Shown here one piece after another: positions 35,006 to 43,138 of a DNA stretch of 64,000 nt. This DNA is from Rahnella aquatilis CIP 78.65 = ATCC 33071 (lineage in GTDB: Bacteria; Pseudomonadota; Gammaproteobacteria; Enterobacterales; Enterobacteriaceae). A model generated the notes under the pieces. It saw only the letters and a list, made by a program, of their open reading frames with translations. It had not been told where the DNA came from and made no database searches. A program made the position numbers and the translations under genes. Each line of letters begins with the position of its first letter. Positions within the stretch are counted from its first letter, which is position 1. The stretch covers positions 1,798,001 through 1,862,000 of the forward strand of contig NC_016818.1 in assembly GCF_000241955.1 (NCBI RefSeq), given 5' to 3'.

Positions 35006-35649
35006 TGTTCCTCCTGGGGGCCGGGAATGGGTAACGCGCCGCGTATCACGGCATTGGGGTAGCGCAGGGATGTCAGAACTGGCGCAATGTTATCGGTAAG
35101 CTCGCCACGCATGACAGCGGTGGGGTAATGGATTTCCGGCACGAGCTTTTCGGCGGGAGGTCGCTGCCGGTCTTCCCGCGTTGACGGTACGGCGTAGCCG
35201 ATGCGCTGGATGTAGCTGGTCTGGTTAAACGCGGATTCCGGCTGTTGGCCGGTCGTGAAATTTCCCGAGTAGTAGCAACTGAGCGCACGCTTGAGGGAAC
35301 CGCCGCGGCGGTAGCAGTCGCTGAGGATGTGCTCAAAGACGGACAGGTTGGTACAGGGGTCAAGAAGGTCACGGGCGCTCACGCCGTAATGACGGAAATT
35401 GGTGCTGGTGATTTGCATCAGCCCCACCGAATAGCGTCGGCCCTGTGCCGCCAGCCGTCCGGTGAGGCTGACGGCTTCATCCTTACTGGCGGGGAAATGT
35501 GAAGTCACGCCTTTGCCACCGGGCAGGATTTCAGCGATGGCATACGGATTCAAACCGGATTCGACCCGCGCCACATCAAGCGCCATGGACGGGTGAATGC
35601 TGGCGGCGCACTGCATGGCCGCCGCCAGAAATACGGTAGTGGATAGCAT
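35002..35649 (-). CDS. virB1: VirB1 lytic transglycosylase
   Basis: 215 residues; signal peptide LSTTVFLAAAMQCAA. The SLT domain has ARVESGLNP (catalytic Glu about residue 30), SVGLMQIT (about 94-101), NLSVFEHIL and ALSCYYSGNF. The C-terminal tail is Pro-rich. It opens peptidoglycan locally for the channel. First gene of the VirB run. Confidence 0.9.
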   Translation of the reverse strand: MLSTTVFLAAAMQCAASIHPSMALDVARVESGLNPYAIAEILPGGKGVTSHFPASKDEAVSLTGRLAAQGRRYSVGLMQITSTNFRHYGVSARDLLDPCTNLSVFEHILSDCYRRGGSLKRALSCYYSGNFTTGQQPESAFNQTSYIQRIGYAVPSTREDRQRPPAEKLVPEIHYPTAVMRGELTDNIAPVLTSLRYPNAVIRGALPIPGPQEEQ

Positions 35650-35717
35650 GGTGGTCTCTTAACAGTCAGCCCGGCGGGTGTATACCAAGCCCCTGCCGGA
35701 GGAAGGTAAAAAGCGGA

Positions 35718-35939
35718 TTAAGCAGAGGCGGTATCCTGCGAAATGCCGCTATCTTCTCTGGGTTCAAGCAGCACCAGCTTGCCGGAGACAGCAATACAGG
35801 GTGTCAGCATGATATTCAGGCCAGACTTACCGTTATGAGCGAACGCCACGCCAACCCTGGTCCAATACGTGTTTATTTCGCCCTGTGCATCGGGTTGACT
35901 TTCCTGGGTGACAAATACGTGATAAATGGGTTTTCGCAT
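35718..35939 (-). CDS. Small conserved ICE/plasmid protein
   Basis: 73 residues from the ATG at 35939, which has AGGAGG four bases upstream. Reads like a widespread small beta-rich family: KPIYHVFVTQES, YWTRVGVAFAHNGKSGLN, LNIMLTPCIAVSGKLVLL. The function is not known to me. It precedes virB1 and may belong to the transfer operon. Confidence 0.6.
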   Translation of the reverse strand: MRKPIYHVFVTQESQPDAQGEINTYWTRVGVAFAHNGKSGLNIMLTPCIAVSGKLVLLEPREDSGISQDTASA

Positions 35940-36333
35940 GTGGCCTCCTCTAATAAAAACAACGATAAGTAAATAAATGTCACATCCCAATTCTGCATTC
36001 CGGTTTTAACGGGTCAGCGAGAACATTCAGCGGCACCCTGAATTGTGGTTATGTGACAGCCCGAACCTTATTTTTAAAGAGCAATGCCCGAACCGGGGAA
36101 ATTAACGACCATTCGGGCAACCATTCTGTAATGACGTTTTCAGGATCAGATATCCGGGGCGGCATATACACGATAAATTCAAAGTTAAAATGGGAGAGAT
36201 AAATTAGTGGTGGAGGGGGTAAACTCTGCGAGAAATAAAATTAAGTGAAATAGCTAATAAAGACGACTGTGTATTCATAGTTAATGATAGAGACATGCAG
36301 GGGAAATATTCCTGCATGTCTCTGTGACCATTA
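35940..36333. other. Spacer with two hairpins, likely regulatory
   Basis: 393 bases upstream of the small gene and virB cluster. It contains TGCCCGAA/TTCGGGCA (36085-36092 and 36112-36119), an attenuator-like hairpin, and the strong hairpin listed separately at 36289. It probably includes the promoter for the virB operon. No gene is seen. Confidence 0.55.
36289..36323 (-). terminator. Strong hairpin after the TraR-like gene
   Basis: AGAGACATGCAGG pairs perfectly with CCTGCATGTCTCT (13-bp stem, 9-nt loop), 11 bases downstream of the TraR/DksA-type gene. There is no long U-run, so it may terminate weakly or protect the 3' end. Confidence 0.6.
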
Positions 36334-36543
36334 TTAACGTGTTCGACGTTCAAGTTTTTCCTGGCATTCCGTGCAGGTGGTTATGCCCGGGAGTGCCTGC
36401 CGTCGCTTTTCAGGAATGGGCTTACCGCATACACGACAATGGAATAATGATGGCGTAGACCCGGTCTTAAAACGACTCTGTTCAATCATCTCCTCCAGTT
36501 GTTGCTCATTAAATTCCTGATCACGGTCAATCTCATCCGGCAT
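36334..36543 (-). CDS. TraR/DksA-type zinc-finger protein
   Basis: 69 residues from the ATG at 36543, with GGAGGG nine bases upstream. Acidic N-terminal helix (DRDQEFNEQQLEEMIEQ), then the C4 zinc finger CRVCGKPIPEKRRQALPG...CTEC. Short TraR-like proteins of conjugative elements bind the RNA polymerase secondary channel and mimic ppGpp/DksA effects. Overlaps the DUF2857 gene by 11 bp. Confidence 0.82.
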   Translation of the reverse strand: MPDEIDRDQEFNEQQLEEMIEQSRFKTGSTPSLFHCRVCGKPIPEKRRQALPGITTCTECQEKLERRTR

Positions 36544-37120
36544 GTGCGGCCCTCCGGTCTGACGCCTCCTGTTCACAAAGTGCGATACGCTTCCAGACGA
36601 TGGTCAGTGACAACCCTTCGACTTTCGGCAGCAGGGTTTGCGTTACCTGCATCATGGCGGCCAGCGCATCGGTCGATTCCAGGTTGGCCACCCGGCATTG
36701 TTGCCATTGCCGCCAGATGGCCGCATCCGCCTCTTCGTCCGGCTCTGGTGTCCGGCCATAAGGCACACGGACGCCCAGTAACCGGCGGCGAAGGCAAACT
36801 TCGTTGGAGGTGAGGCCAAAATACTTGTTGAGTAGCGCAATTGACCCACCCAAGCGGATTGCGAGGTTGGTACGCTGTTGCAGCAGAACCTCCTCACGGG
36901 ATTTCGCCAGAAGCAGGCGTAACGCGTCGTGATGAACCGTCACAGCCAAAAACTGCGCAGACTCCCGGCTGATGATAAACAGCTCGTCTAGTGATAATTG
37001 GTTGAGGGCATTCATTTCGTCGAAAGTGAATCCTAGCGATTCACAATAACGAATGTTGCCATCCTTCAATGCATGCAGGGCATCGGTTAACACGGCGTAA
37101 TTCAGTGATGGGATAATCAT
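36533..37120 (-). CDS. DUF2857 family ICE protein
   Basis: 195 residues. The start PSLNYAVLTDALHALKDGN with LGFTFDEMNALNQLSLDEL is characteristic of DUF2857 proteins found on SPI-7/ICE-type islands. The middle part (NKYFGLTSNEVCLRRRLLG) looks FlhC-like and may bind DNA. Probably a regulator of the element. In a run with alpA (14 bp upstream) and the TraR-like gene. Confidence 0.72.
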   Translation of the reverse strand: MIIPSLNYAVLTDALHALKDGNIRYCESLGFTFDEMNALNQLSLDELFIISRESAQFLAVTVHHDALRLLLAKSREEVLLQQRTNLAIRLGGSIALLNKYFGLTSNEVCLRRRLLGVRVPYGRTPEPDEEADAAIWRQWQQCRVANLESTDALAAMMQVTQTLLPKVEGLSLTIVWKRIALCEQEASDRRAAHAG

Positions 37121-37134
37121 GTTATTTTCTCCCT

Positions 37135-37329
37135 TTAGTCTATTGAGCGGCGGACTAATTTAATATTTATCCATTCGTCAATTTCCGATTCGAGCCACGC
37201 GACACTCGCAGGGCCAATCTTGATTGAGCGGGGAAAGGTACCGCCCTTCATATACAGATAGATTTGTGATCGCTTCAGGCCCGTTTTTTCTTCGACCTGT
37301 TTTAGACGTAATAGTTGATAAGGTCCCAT
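37135..37329 (-). CDS. AlpA-family transcriptional regulator / excisionase-like
   Basis: 64 residues with a MerR-like winged helix: LRLKQVEEKTGLKRSQIYLYM, then GGTFPRSIKIG and VAWLESEIDEWI. The AlpA family of P4-type islands activates integrase expression or acts as recombination directionality factor. No other excisionase is recognised in the window, so this is the best candidate for control of excision. Confidence 0.85.
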   Translation of the reverse strand: MGPYQLLRLKQVEEKTGLKRSQIYLYMKGGTFPRSIKIGPASVAWLESEIDEWINIKLVRRSID

Positions 37330-37382
37330 GCTCTCTCCGATTATGTGAACAGGAGGCTGTACCTCATCATAGGGGAGAATTT

Positions 37383-37439
37383 AAAAAAAGCTGTTGAGTC
37401 CGTATTAAGGACATGCTAATCCTTAATACGGATTTTTTT
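37383..37439. terminator. Bidirectional terminator
   Basis: Perfect 13-bp stem TCCGTATTAAGGA (37399-37411) / TCCTTAATACGGA (37420-37432) with an 8-nt loop. It is followed by seven T on the plus strand. An A-run lies 8 bases before it at 37383-37389, giving a U-run on the minus strand. It separates the frameshifted gene at 37465 from the alpA unit. Confidence 0.75.
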
Positions 37440-37464
37440 GGGGAGTTTAGCATGTGATTTTTTC

Positions 37465-38377
37465 CTAAAGGGAGTGTGGGTCGCCTCGCTCAAGTGCATT
37501 TTTAAGTGTGTCACCACTAAGCCGATCTGTAATACCATCAACTGAAGCCCATTGTTCAAAAATTGAAATTAATTTATAGGGGTGGTTAATTAATGGGCTA
37601 ATTACTTCGTTGTGTTTACAAGCCAGCCATAATAAACGAGATATGGGGGTTGATATTCGCGATGAAGATGGTTGAGGGTTTTTTTTTAGCCAATAGAGAA
37701 CCGAGTTTCTGAAATTCTGACTGTTTAAGAACAAAGCAAGCATCTTGTGGTAGTTCATAAACAGGAAAATATTCACTGGAGGAATTTGATACTTCTTTAT
37801 GCTTCAATATATAGTCATAAACATCAGATGGGGCATTTTGAGTTAAACGCATGATCTGCTGATCGACACGTGTTTGTCGGGACAGCCTCTCGAAAACCTG
37901 AAATGTTTTGTTTGATATGGTAACTGTGATGCCATAATTAACATCAATTGATTGGTGTGTAAGGAGTGGTATTTTCAGAGCCTTAGCAAGTAGTTGTTGC
38001 AGAAGAACATATTCATAGCCGCAGAACATCGTGTCAATTATTTTTTCATGTGGATAGATGTAATCACCCTCTGTGCTAAATGTTAAGTTTATTCCGTTAA
38101 GAAAACAATCCTTATCTAATAAACAAAGGCGATTGATGAAAGAAGAATTGATCGGGCTAAGCTTCAGCTTTTGTTGTGAGGTTTTTATTTTTCTTATGAT
38201 TACAGGTGACTGAAAGTAAATAGAAAGAAAAATATCACCATGAAGGGCATAGCGATAAATATCACTTTCTCTTATTTTTTGATCGAATAGTTCATTGGCC
38301 TTTTTTACGGATTCTCTTACAGTCATCCAGCCAGTCTCTCTGAATATTCTTCTGGTAGTAGGTATGGTTTTTGGCAT
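37465..38377 (-). pseudogene. Unknown ICE gene split by one base in an A9 tract
   Basis: From the ATG at 38377 a 253-residue frame ends at 37616. A second frame continues the protein from the same place (SRISTPISRLLWLACKHNE, then LISIFEQWASVDGITDRLSGDTLKNALERG) to the stop at 37465. The two join at a run of nine A on the coding strand (37679-37687). With eight A, the codons after GCT would run straight into the second frame, giving about 303 residues. Possible explanations are a frameshift mutation, transcriptional slippage, programmed frameshifting or a sequencing error. I do not recognise the family; the N-terminal part has an HTH-like segment (TVRESVKKANELFDQKI). Confidence 0.65.
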
Positions 38378-38431
38378 GATGAATTTCCTCGAGCAATTTT
38401 TTCATAAACATAAAGCCCAACGTGATTTAGT

Positions 38432-39052
38432 TTAACTATATTGTAAAAATTTAGTTAATGTTGAAGTGTGAATTTGAATATATTCATCGCTTATTTCTTC
38501 ACAACTAATTATTGCTTTAAACCAAAGTGGCGACACCAACATTTCAGTAGCTTGTCTAACACGAATGCTGTTACTAATCTCGCCTCGTTTAATTGCTTCT
38601 TCAAATATTTTATCAGCCAGTTTTAATCTTGACTGCCATATGCCCTTGATTGCTTCTTTAACTTCTTCATCTCCCGTTCCAACAGCGGAGATTAAGCTAT
38701 ATACAAATCTTTTACCTTTTCCAGAGTTTAATAAATTGGCTATGGATTTTAAAAGATCTCTTAAATCATCCTGAATACTTCCTGTATTTGGCATCAGAAC
38801 ATAGCTTTCAGCTGTGTGATTAAGAGTGTCTGCAATTAGTCCGGCTCGCTCCGGCCAGCGCCTATAGATGGTTGATGGGCTTACATTTGCGAGAATTGCT
38901 ATCTTCCTGTAGGTAAGAGCCTCAACCCCTTCTTCTGACAAAAGATGCTCTGCAGCTAGAAGTACAGCAGCACGATTCTTGGCACTACGGCCGCCAGTGC
39001 GCTCTGTTACATGGTCTAAACGATTAGCTCGAATAAAACTTGATCTGGCCAT
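38432..39052 (-). CDS. TetR-family regulator, divergent from the lactonase gene
   Basis: 206 residues from the ATG at 39052. An upstream in-frame ATG at 39088 would run through the operator and has no ribosome site. The N-terminal HTH is LTYRKIAILANVSPSTIYRRWPERAGL, and the ligand-binding domain is helical. It lies 47 bp from the divergent lactonase gene with a palindrome (39071-39088) between them, so it very probably represses both. The ligand may be a lactone. Confidence 0.85.
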   Translation of the reverse strand: MARSSFIRANRLDHVTERTGGRSAKNRAAVLLAAEHLLSEEGVEALTYRKIAILANVSPSTIYRRWPERAGLIADTLNHTAESYVLMPNTGSIQDDLRDLLKSIANLLNSGKGKRFVYSLISAVGTGDEEVKEAIKGIWQSRLKLADKIFEEAIKRGEISNSIRVRQATEMLVSPLWFKAIISCEEISDEYIQIHTSTLTKFLQYS

Positions 39053-39070
39053 AATTACCCCATAATCTAA

Positions 39071-39088
39071 ATGCAATACTTGTTGCAT
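39071..39088. promoter_or_regulatory. Predicted TetR operator
   Basis: ATGCAATACTTGTTGCAT: 6-bp arms ATGCAA/TTGCAT around a 6-bp spacer, centred in the 47-bp gap between the divergent tetR and lactonase genes. Confidence 0.7.
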
Positions 39089-39099
39089 TAGAGGTTGGC

Positions 39100-39948
39100 A
39101 TGAAAATTCATTGTTTGCAAACAGGTGATGTTCAGATTAAGAGTCGCCATGAGTTAGCTCGTTATGAATCGCGTCCGGCAAGGTTGTTTGACGTGCTCAA
39201 AGATAAGCATTGGAGTTCTCGTTTACCGATCGGTTGTTGGCTTGTCGAGCATCATGAAGGCCTTATACTTATTGATACTGGCGAAAGTACACATGCAAAT
39301 GATCCCGGATATCAGCCTTGGTGGCATCCATTTATGCAAAAATGCGAACGTAGATGGGTCAGACCTGAAGAGGAGGTGAATGAAAAAATTAAGCAGTTAG
39401 GATTTATGGCTAATGATGTTCGCTGGGTCATTATGACACACATGCACGGAGACCATGCTGGCGGAATAAGACATTTTCCAAATAGTGAATTTATCCTAAG
39501 TGAGCTTGAAGCATCAGAGTGCTTATCTTGGAAGGGCCCTGTACAAGGATTTCTGAATATGCATTATCCTAATTGGTTTAGACCATCTACTATAAGATAC
39601 GAAGATGGCCCATTTGTATCCTTCGAGAAACATCAATGCCTTACTTCAGATGGTTTAATTCGTATTGTTCCAACACCGGGGCATACAGCAGGTCATCAGT
39701 CTGTCATTATAGATTGTGGAGAATATAACGTTTTAATCGCTGGTGATGCCTCTTATCAGGAGAGTTACATGCTTGAAGGAAGTGTTGATGGGGTTGCGGT
39801 CGATGGAAATCTTCACCAGGAAACTACTAAGAAATTGCGTGCACTATGCAAAAGTAAACCTACGATAACGCAATTTGCTCATGACAATCTCAGCGCTGAG
39901 AGATTGGAAAATAAAATTTTCACTGTGCCAAATGAGCATTTTGACTGA
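39100..39948 (+). CDS. Metallo-beta-lactamase-fold N-acyl-homoserine lactonase-like enzyme
   Basis: 282 residues; AGAGG ribosome site five bases before the ATG. It has the MBL dinuclear zinc motif HMHGDH (H114, H116, D118, H119), H195 in TPGHTAGH, D216 in IAGDASY and H near 262 in QFAHD. Lactonases of the AttM/AhlA type share the HxHxDH, GD and terminal His arrangement and the length. It would hydrolyse acyl-homoserine lactones in the cytoplasm and quench quorum sensing. Other lactones or esters are possible substrates. Controlled with the divergent TetR gene. Confidence 0.78.
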   Translation: MKIHCLQTGDVQIKSRHELARYESRPARLFDVLKDKHWSSRLPIGCWLVEHHEGLILIDTGESTHANDPGYQPWWHPFMQKCERRWVRPEEEVNEKIKQLGFMANDVRWVIMTHMHGDHAGGIRHFPNSEFILSELEASECLSWKGPVQGFLNMHYPNWFRPSTIRYEDGPFVSFEKHQCLTSDGLIRIVPTPGHTAGHQSVIIDCGEYNVLIAGDASYQESYMLEGSVDGVAVDGNLHQETTKKLRALCKSKPTITQFAHDNLSAERLENKIFTVPNEHFD

Positions 39949-40126
39949 AGTGTTTTCCCTCGACCCTTTTCATTATCTAACTGTATTAAGATAGCTCGTA
40001 ATTTTTAGGTTCTAGGTCAGAATTCTTTTAATGATTTTGTTAATAAAATTTTTTGATTATTGAAGTAATCATTAAATGGAGAGCGAGTATTAAGGACGTT
40101 CTCCAATTAGAATTATTTTTCTACAG

Positions 40127-40744
40127 TTAACGTGTTATCAACCCATTAAGCATGAGATCCAAGTGCGCTTCTATTAATATTTCCTTCTTAAGATGACGGC
40201 GGCCGGTGACGTTTATGTGCAATATCATCAGGTTTAGAATAGAACTCATAATCACCTCAGGGAAACCTGACGCGGGTCCATCACGAAACTCTCCTGCTTC
40301 GACTCCTTCTTTTAATAATTTGCCTATTGCTCCTGCCAGAGGTTCTACGAATTCGTCATAGTGACGCTCAACAATTTCGGGAAGACGTACACCCTCAGTC
40401 AAAGACAAGCGCAGCATTTGCTGGATTTTTTTATCCTTTGATATTTTCTCAAAGGCATAGAGAAGCAGCTGACGCAGGCGTTCAGTGCAAGTACCATTGA
40501 ATGAGTCTGACATGCTCAACACATCACGGTATGGTTGGGAATGGTGATGAGCCATCGCTTCGAAGAGCGCCTCTTTGGTGGGGAAATACAGATAGATTGT
40601 GCCCTTACTGATACCCAGTCGTCTGGCTATATCATCAAGTCTGGCAGCGGCATAGCCCTTAATTGCGAACTCTTCGAAAGCAGCCTCCATAATTTCTTGA
40701 GGGCGTTGCGCTTTTTGTTCAGCCCGTGTCATCTTATTTATCAT
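40127..40744 (-). CDS. TetR/AcrR-family repressor of the RND operon
   Basis: 205 residues. HTH: GYAAARLDDIARRLGISKGTIYLYFPTKEALF; TetR_C-type ligand domain. It is divergent from the two-adaptor RND operon with an 18-bp palindrome at 40916-40933 in the intergenic region. It is expected to repress the pump until a substrate binds. Confidence 0.88.
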   Translation of the reverse strand: MINKMTRAEQKAQRPQEIMEAAFEEFAIKGYAAARLDDIARRLGISKGTIYLYFPTKEALFEAMAHHHSQPYRDVLSMSDSFNGTCTERLRQLLLYAFEKISKDKKIQQMLRLSLTEGVRLPEIVERHYDEFVEPLAGAIGKLLKEGVEAGEFRDGPASGFPEVIMSSILNLMILHINVTGRRHLKKEILIEAHLDLMLNGLITR

Positions 40745-40915
40745 GTTGAAAACTCCATAAATTACCTTGTCCGGGCCTCGATTTTATCCTGGTAGGATCA
40801 TGTCACAGTTCTGCATCTCCGCAAATACCCTTAGTGTCCTGTCACTGATTTCAAAACCATTCAACCCAGTCTGTCTACTGTCGCACAGGTGATTGTCAGA
40901 AGTTAATCATTAAAT

Positions 40916-40933
40916 TGACTGACTGGTCAGTCA
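40916..40933. promoter_or_regulatory. Predicted TetR/AcrR operator
   Basis: TGACTGACTGGTCAGTCA: perfect 8-bp arms and a 2-bp centre, overlapping a TTGACT -35-like hexamer, 49 bases before the start of the adaptor gene. Confidence 0.8.
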
Positions 40934-40981
40934 GTGATAAATATAGCGTCTATTTTTCGTGGTTTCAATGATGGGGATCCC

Positions 40982-42046
40982 ATGCAACGGGTTTCGATAA
41001 TCGCATGCAGTTTGATATGCATAGCTCTGACAGGGTGTGACGGACAAAAACAAGCATCTGCCCCACTACAGCCGGTGCGTGCCATCCAGGTGCAACGGGT
41101 TCGATATCATAACGTGGCACATATATCGGGTGAGGTTGCTGCCCGGTTCCAGGCCGATCTGGCGTTCAGGACAGAAGGTCGGGTGATCGCGCGGCTGGTT
41201 GATGTGGGGAGCCGGGTGCATAAAGGAGACGTGCTGGCCCGGCTCGACGACGTAGAAAAAAAAGCAGACGTGGAGGTTGCGCAGGCCACACTTAACGGCG
41301 CACGCGCAACGCTCAAGTTAAAACTAAGCACCTTCAGTCGCGATCAGAAGTTGCTCGCAACCCATGCGATTTCACAGGCTGAATGGGATCAGGCGCGCGA
41401 AGACCTCAGCAGTGCACAGGCGGGGTTGGTCAGCGCGCAGTCATCACTTAATACGGCAAACGATGCGTTAACCTACACCGAACTCAGAGCGGATGCGGAT
41501 GGGGTGATCGTTTCGCGACAGCTGGAGGTCGGCCAGGTAGTTGCCTCGGCCCAGACCGTTTTCACACTCGCTCATGATGGCTTACGCGATGCCGTGTTTG
41601 AGGTACCGGAGGCCCTGTTAGTCAACGAGCAGCCGGGAGATCACATTGAAGTCGGACTGCTTTCAATGGCTTCTTCTCCTTTAACTGCCAGGGTGCGGGA
41701 AGTGGCACCGTTGCTGGATGAGTCACGCGGCACCGTCAGAGTGAAAGCTACGCTACCGGCACCGGTACAGTGGTCACTCGGCGCACCGGTTGTCGGCGAC
41801 TTCGAGGCGAAAGAAGAGCAGGGCATTTTACTCCCACCCGGTGCGCTGACCTCAATTCAGGGTAAACCCGCCGTATGGGTGATAGATAAGCAAAAAGACG
41901 TCGTTTCGCTGCAGGCTATTAAGGTTTCACGTTACCGCGCCCATGACGTGGTTGTGGCCGCTGGGTTAACGTCAGGGAGCTGGGTAGTCACTGAAGGCGG
42001 AAAGTTTCTGATAGCTGGTCAGCGCGTTTCTCCGGAGCAAAAATAG
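40982..42046 (+). CDS. RND efflux periplasmic adaptor lipoprotein 1 (TriA-like)
   Basis: 354 residues from the ATG at 40982, with GGGGA six bases upstream; an earlier ATG (40934) would add an unlikely leader. Lipobox LTGC with Cys about 16. Lipoyl halves RVIARLVDVGSRVHKGDVLARLDD (about 65-90) and ELRADADGVIVSRQLEVGQVV (about 170-190) flank a helical hairpin. First gene of adaptor-adaptor-pump-OMF order, the arrangement of TriABC. Its stop is followed at once by the second adaptor. Confidence 0.87.
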   Translation: MQRVSIIACSLICIALTGCDGQKQASAPLQPVRAIQVQRVRYHNVAHISGEVAARFQADLAFRTEGRVIARLVDVGSRVHKGDVLARLDDVEKKADVEVAQATLNGARATLKLKLSTFSRDQKLLATHAISQAEWDQAREDLSSAQAGLVSAQSSLNTANDALTYTELRADADGVIVSRQLEVGQVVASAQTVFTLAHDGLRDAVFEVPEALLVNEQPGDHIEVGLLSMASSPLTARVREVAPLLDESRGTVRVKATLPAPVQWSLGAPVVGDFEAKEEQGILLPPGALTSIQGKPAVWVIDKQKDVVSLQAIKVSRYRAHDVVVAAGLTSGSWVVTEGGKFLIAGQRVSPEQK

Positions 42047-43138
42047 ATGAACAGAAATTCATGGTTTTTTTTATGCCCACTGACCCTGCTGCTGGCAACT
42101 GTCTATGGTTGCGATGATAAAACTACAGCACCTCCGGCCCCGCGTTACGTCCTTTCCGCAGCAGCCCTCGCCGAGTCCGCCGCTGGTATGCATCTCGCCG
42201 GCACAGTGCAACCCCGCATCACGTCCCCGCTTTCCTTCCAGACTCCGGGGCGGGTGGTGTCACGTCATGTCGTCGTAGGCGATGAAGTCAATGCCGGTGA
42301 TGTGCTTGCTGAATTGGACCCTCTCTCTCTGGAGTTTTCGGAACAAAGCGCGAGGGCGAGTCTGCAGGATGCGCAGGCCAAACTTCAAAATGCCATGGTC
42401 AGTGCCAAACGGCAACGTAGCCTTGCCACAGCACGAGTTACGAGCGTTGAAGAACTGGAAGAGGCCGAACAGAATCTGACTGCCGCTCAGGCAGCGGTAG
42501 GAGAGGCCCAGGCGAGGCTGCGTAAAGCCGGTGAACAACTGAGTTATGCCCGGTTGAAATCGAATTATAACGGCGTAATCACATCGGTATCTGTCGAAGC
42601 CGGACAAACCGTTGCCGCAGGTCAAACCGTTTTTCAGGTGGCCAGCCTGGAGGGGCGTGACGTCGTGGTTGATGTGCCTGAAGAAGAGTTAAGAAATGTA
42701 ACGCTTGGGCATAAATTTGAAATGACATTACAAATAGATCCCTCCATCAAATGGACTGGCGTACTAAGAGAAGTTGCGCCGGCAGCGGATGCGGCTACGC
42801 GTCTGCGGAGGGTCAAGATCGCCATAAATGATGCCCCGCCGGCATTTCGATTAGGCACTGTGGTCACTGTTTATCCCCTGATATCAAACAACTCAGGTAC
42901 GTCCGTGATCATTCCTGAAACCGCCGTCTTTGAGCGTCAGCAGACGCACTTTGTCTGGGTGATTAACCCAGCTTCCCTGACCGTCGAACAGAGAAAGGTC
43001 CAACTCATACCATTTAATCAGGCAAATTCGGTTCGTGTACTAAGCGGACTGAAAGAAGGGGAGCAGATTGTTACGGCCGGTGTGAACAGCTTACTACCGG
43101 GGCAAAAAATTCGCATTGAGAGGACGTCAACGCTGTGA
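42047..43138 (+). CDS. RND efflux periplasmic adaptor lipoprotein 2 (TriB-like)
   Basis: 363 residues. The signal peptide ends in lipobox VYGC (Cys about 22). Lipoyl halves GRVVSRHVVVGDEVNAGDVLAEL and NGVITSVSVEAGQTVAAGQ flank a long hairpin rich in Glu/Ala. It is only distantly similar to adaptor 1, so it is not a recent duplication. RND pumps with two adaptors need both for function. It overlaps the pump gene by 4 bp (GTGA). Confidence 0.87.
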   Translation: MNRNSWFFLCPLTLLLATVYGCDDKTTAPPAPRYVLSAAALAESAAGMHLAGTVQPRITSPLSFQTPGRVVSRHVVVGDEVNAGDVLAELDPLSLEFSEQSARASLQDAQAKLQNAMVSAKRQRSLATARVTSVEELEEAEQNLTAAQAAVGEAQARLRKAGEQLSYARLKSNYNGVITSVSVEAGQTVAAGQTVFQVASLEGRDVVVDVPEEELRNVTLGHKFEMTLQIDPSIKWTGVLREVAPAADAATRLRRVKIAINDAPPAFRLGTVVTVYPLISNNSGTSVIIPETAVFERQQTHFVWVINPASLTVEQRKVQLIPFNQANSVRVLSGLKEGEQIVTAGVNSLLPGQKIRIERTSTL

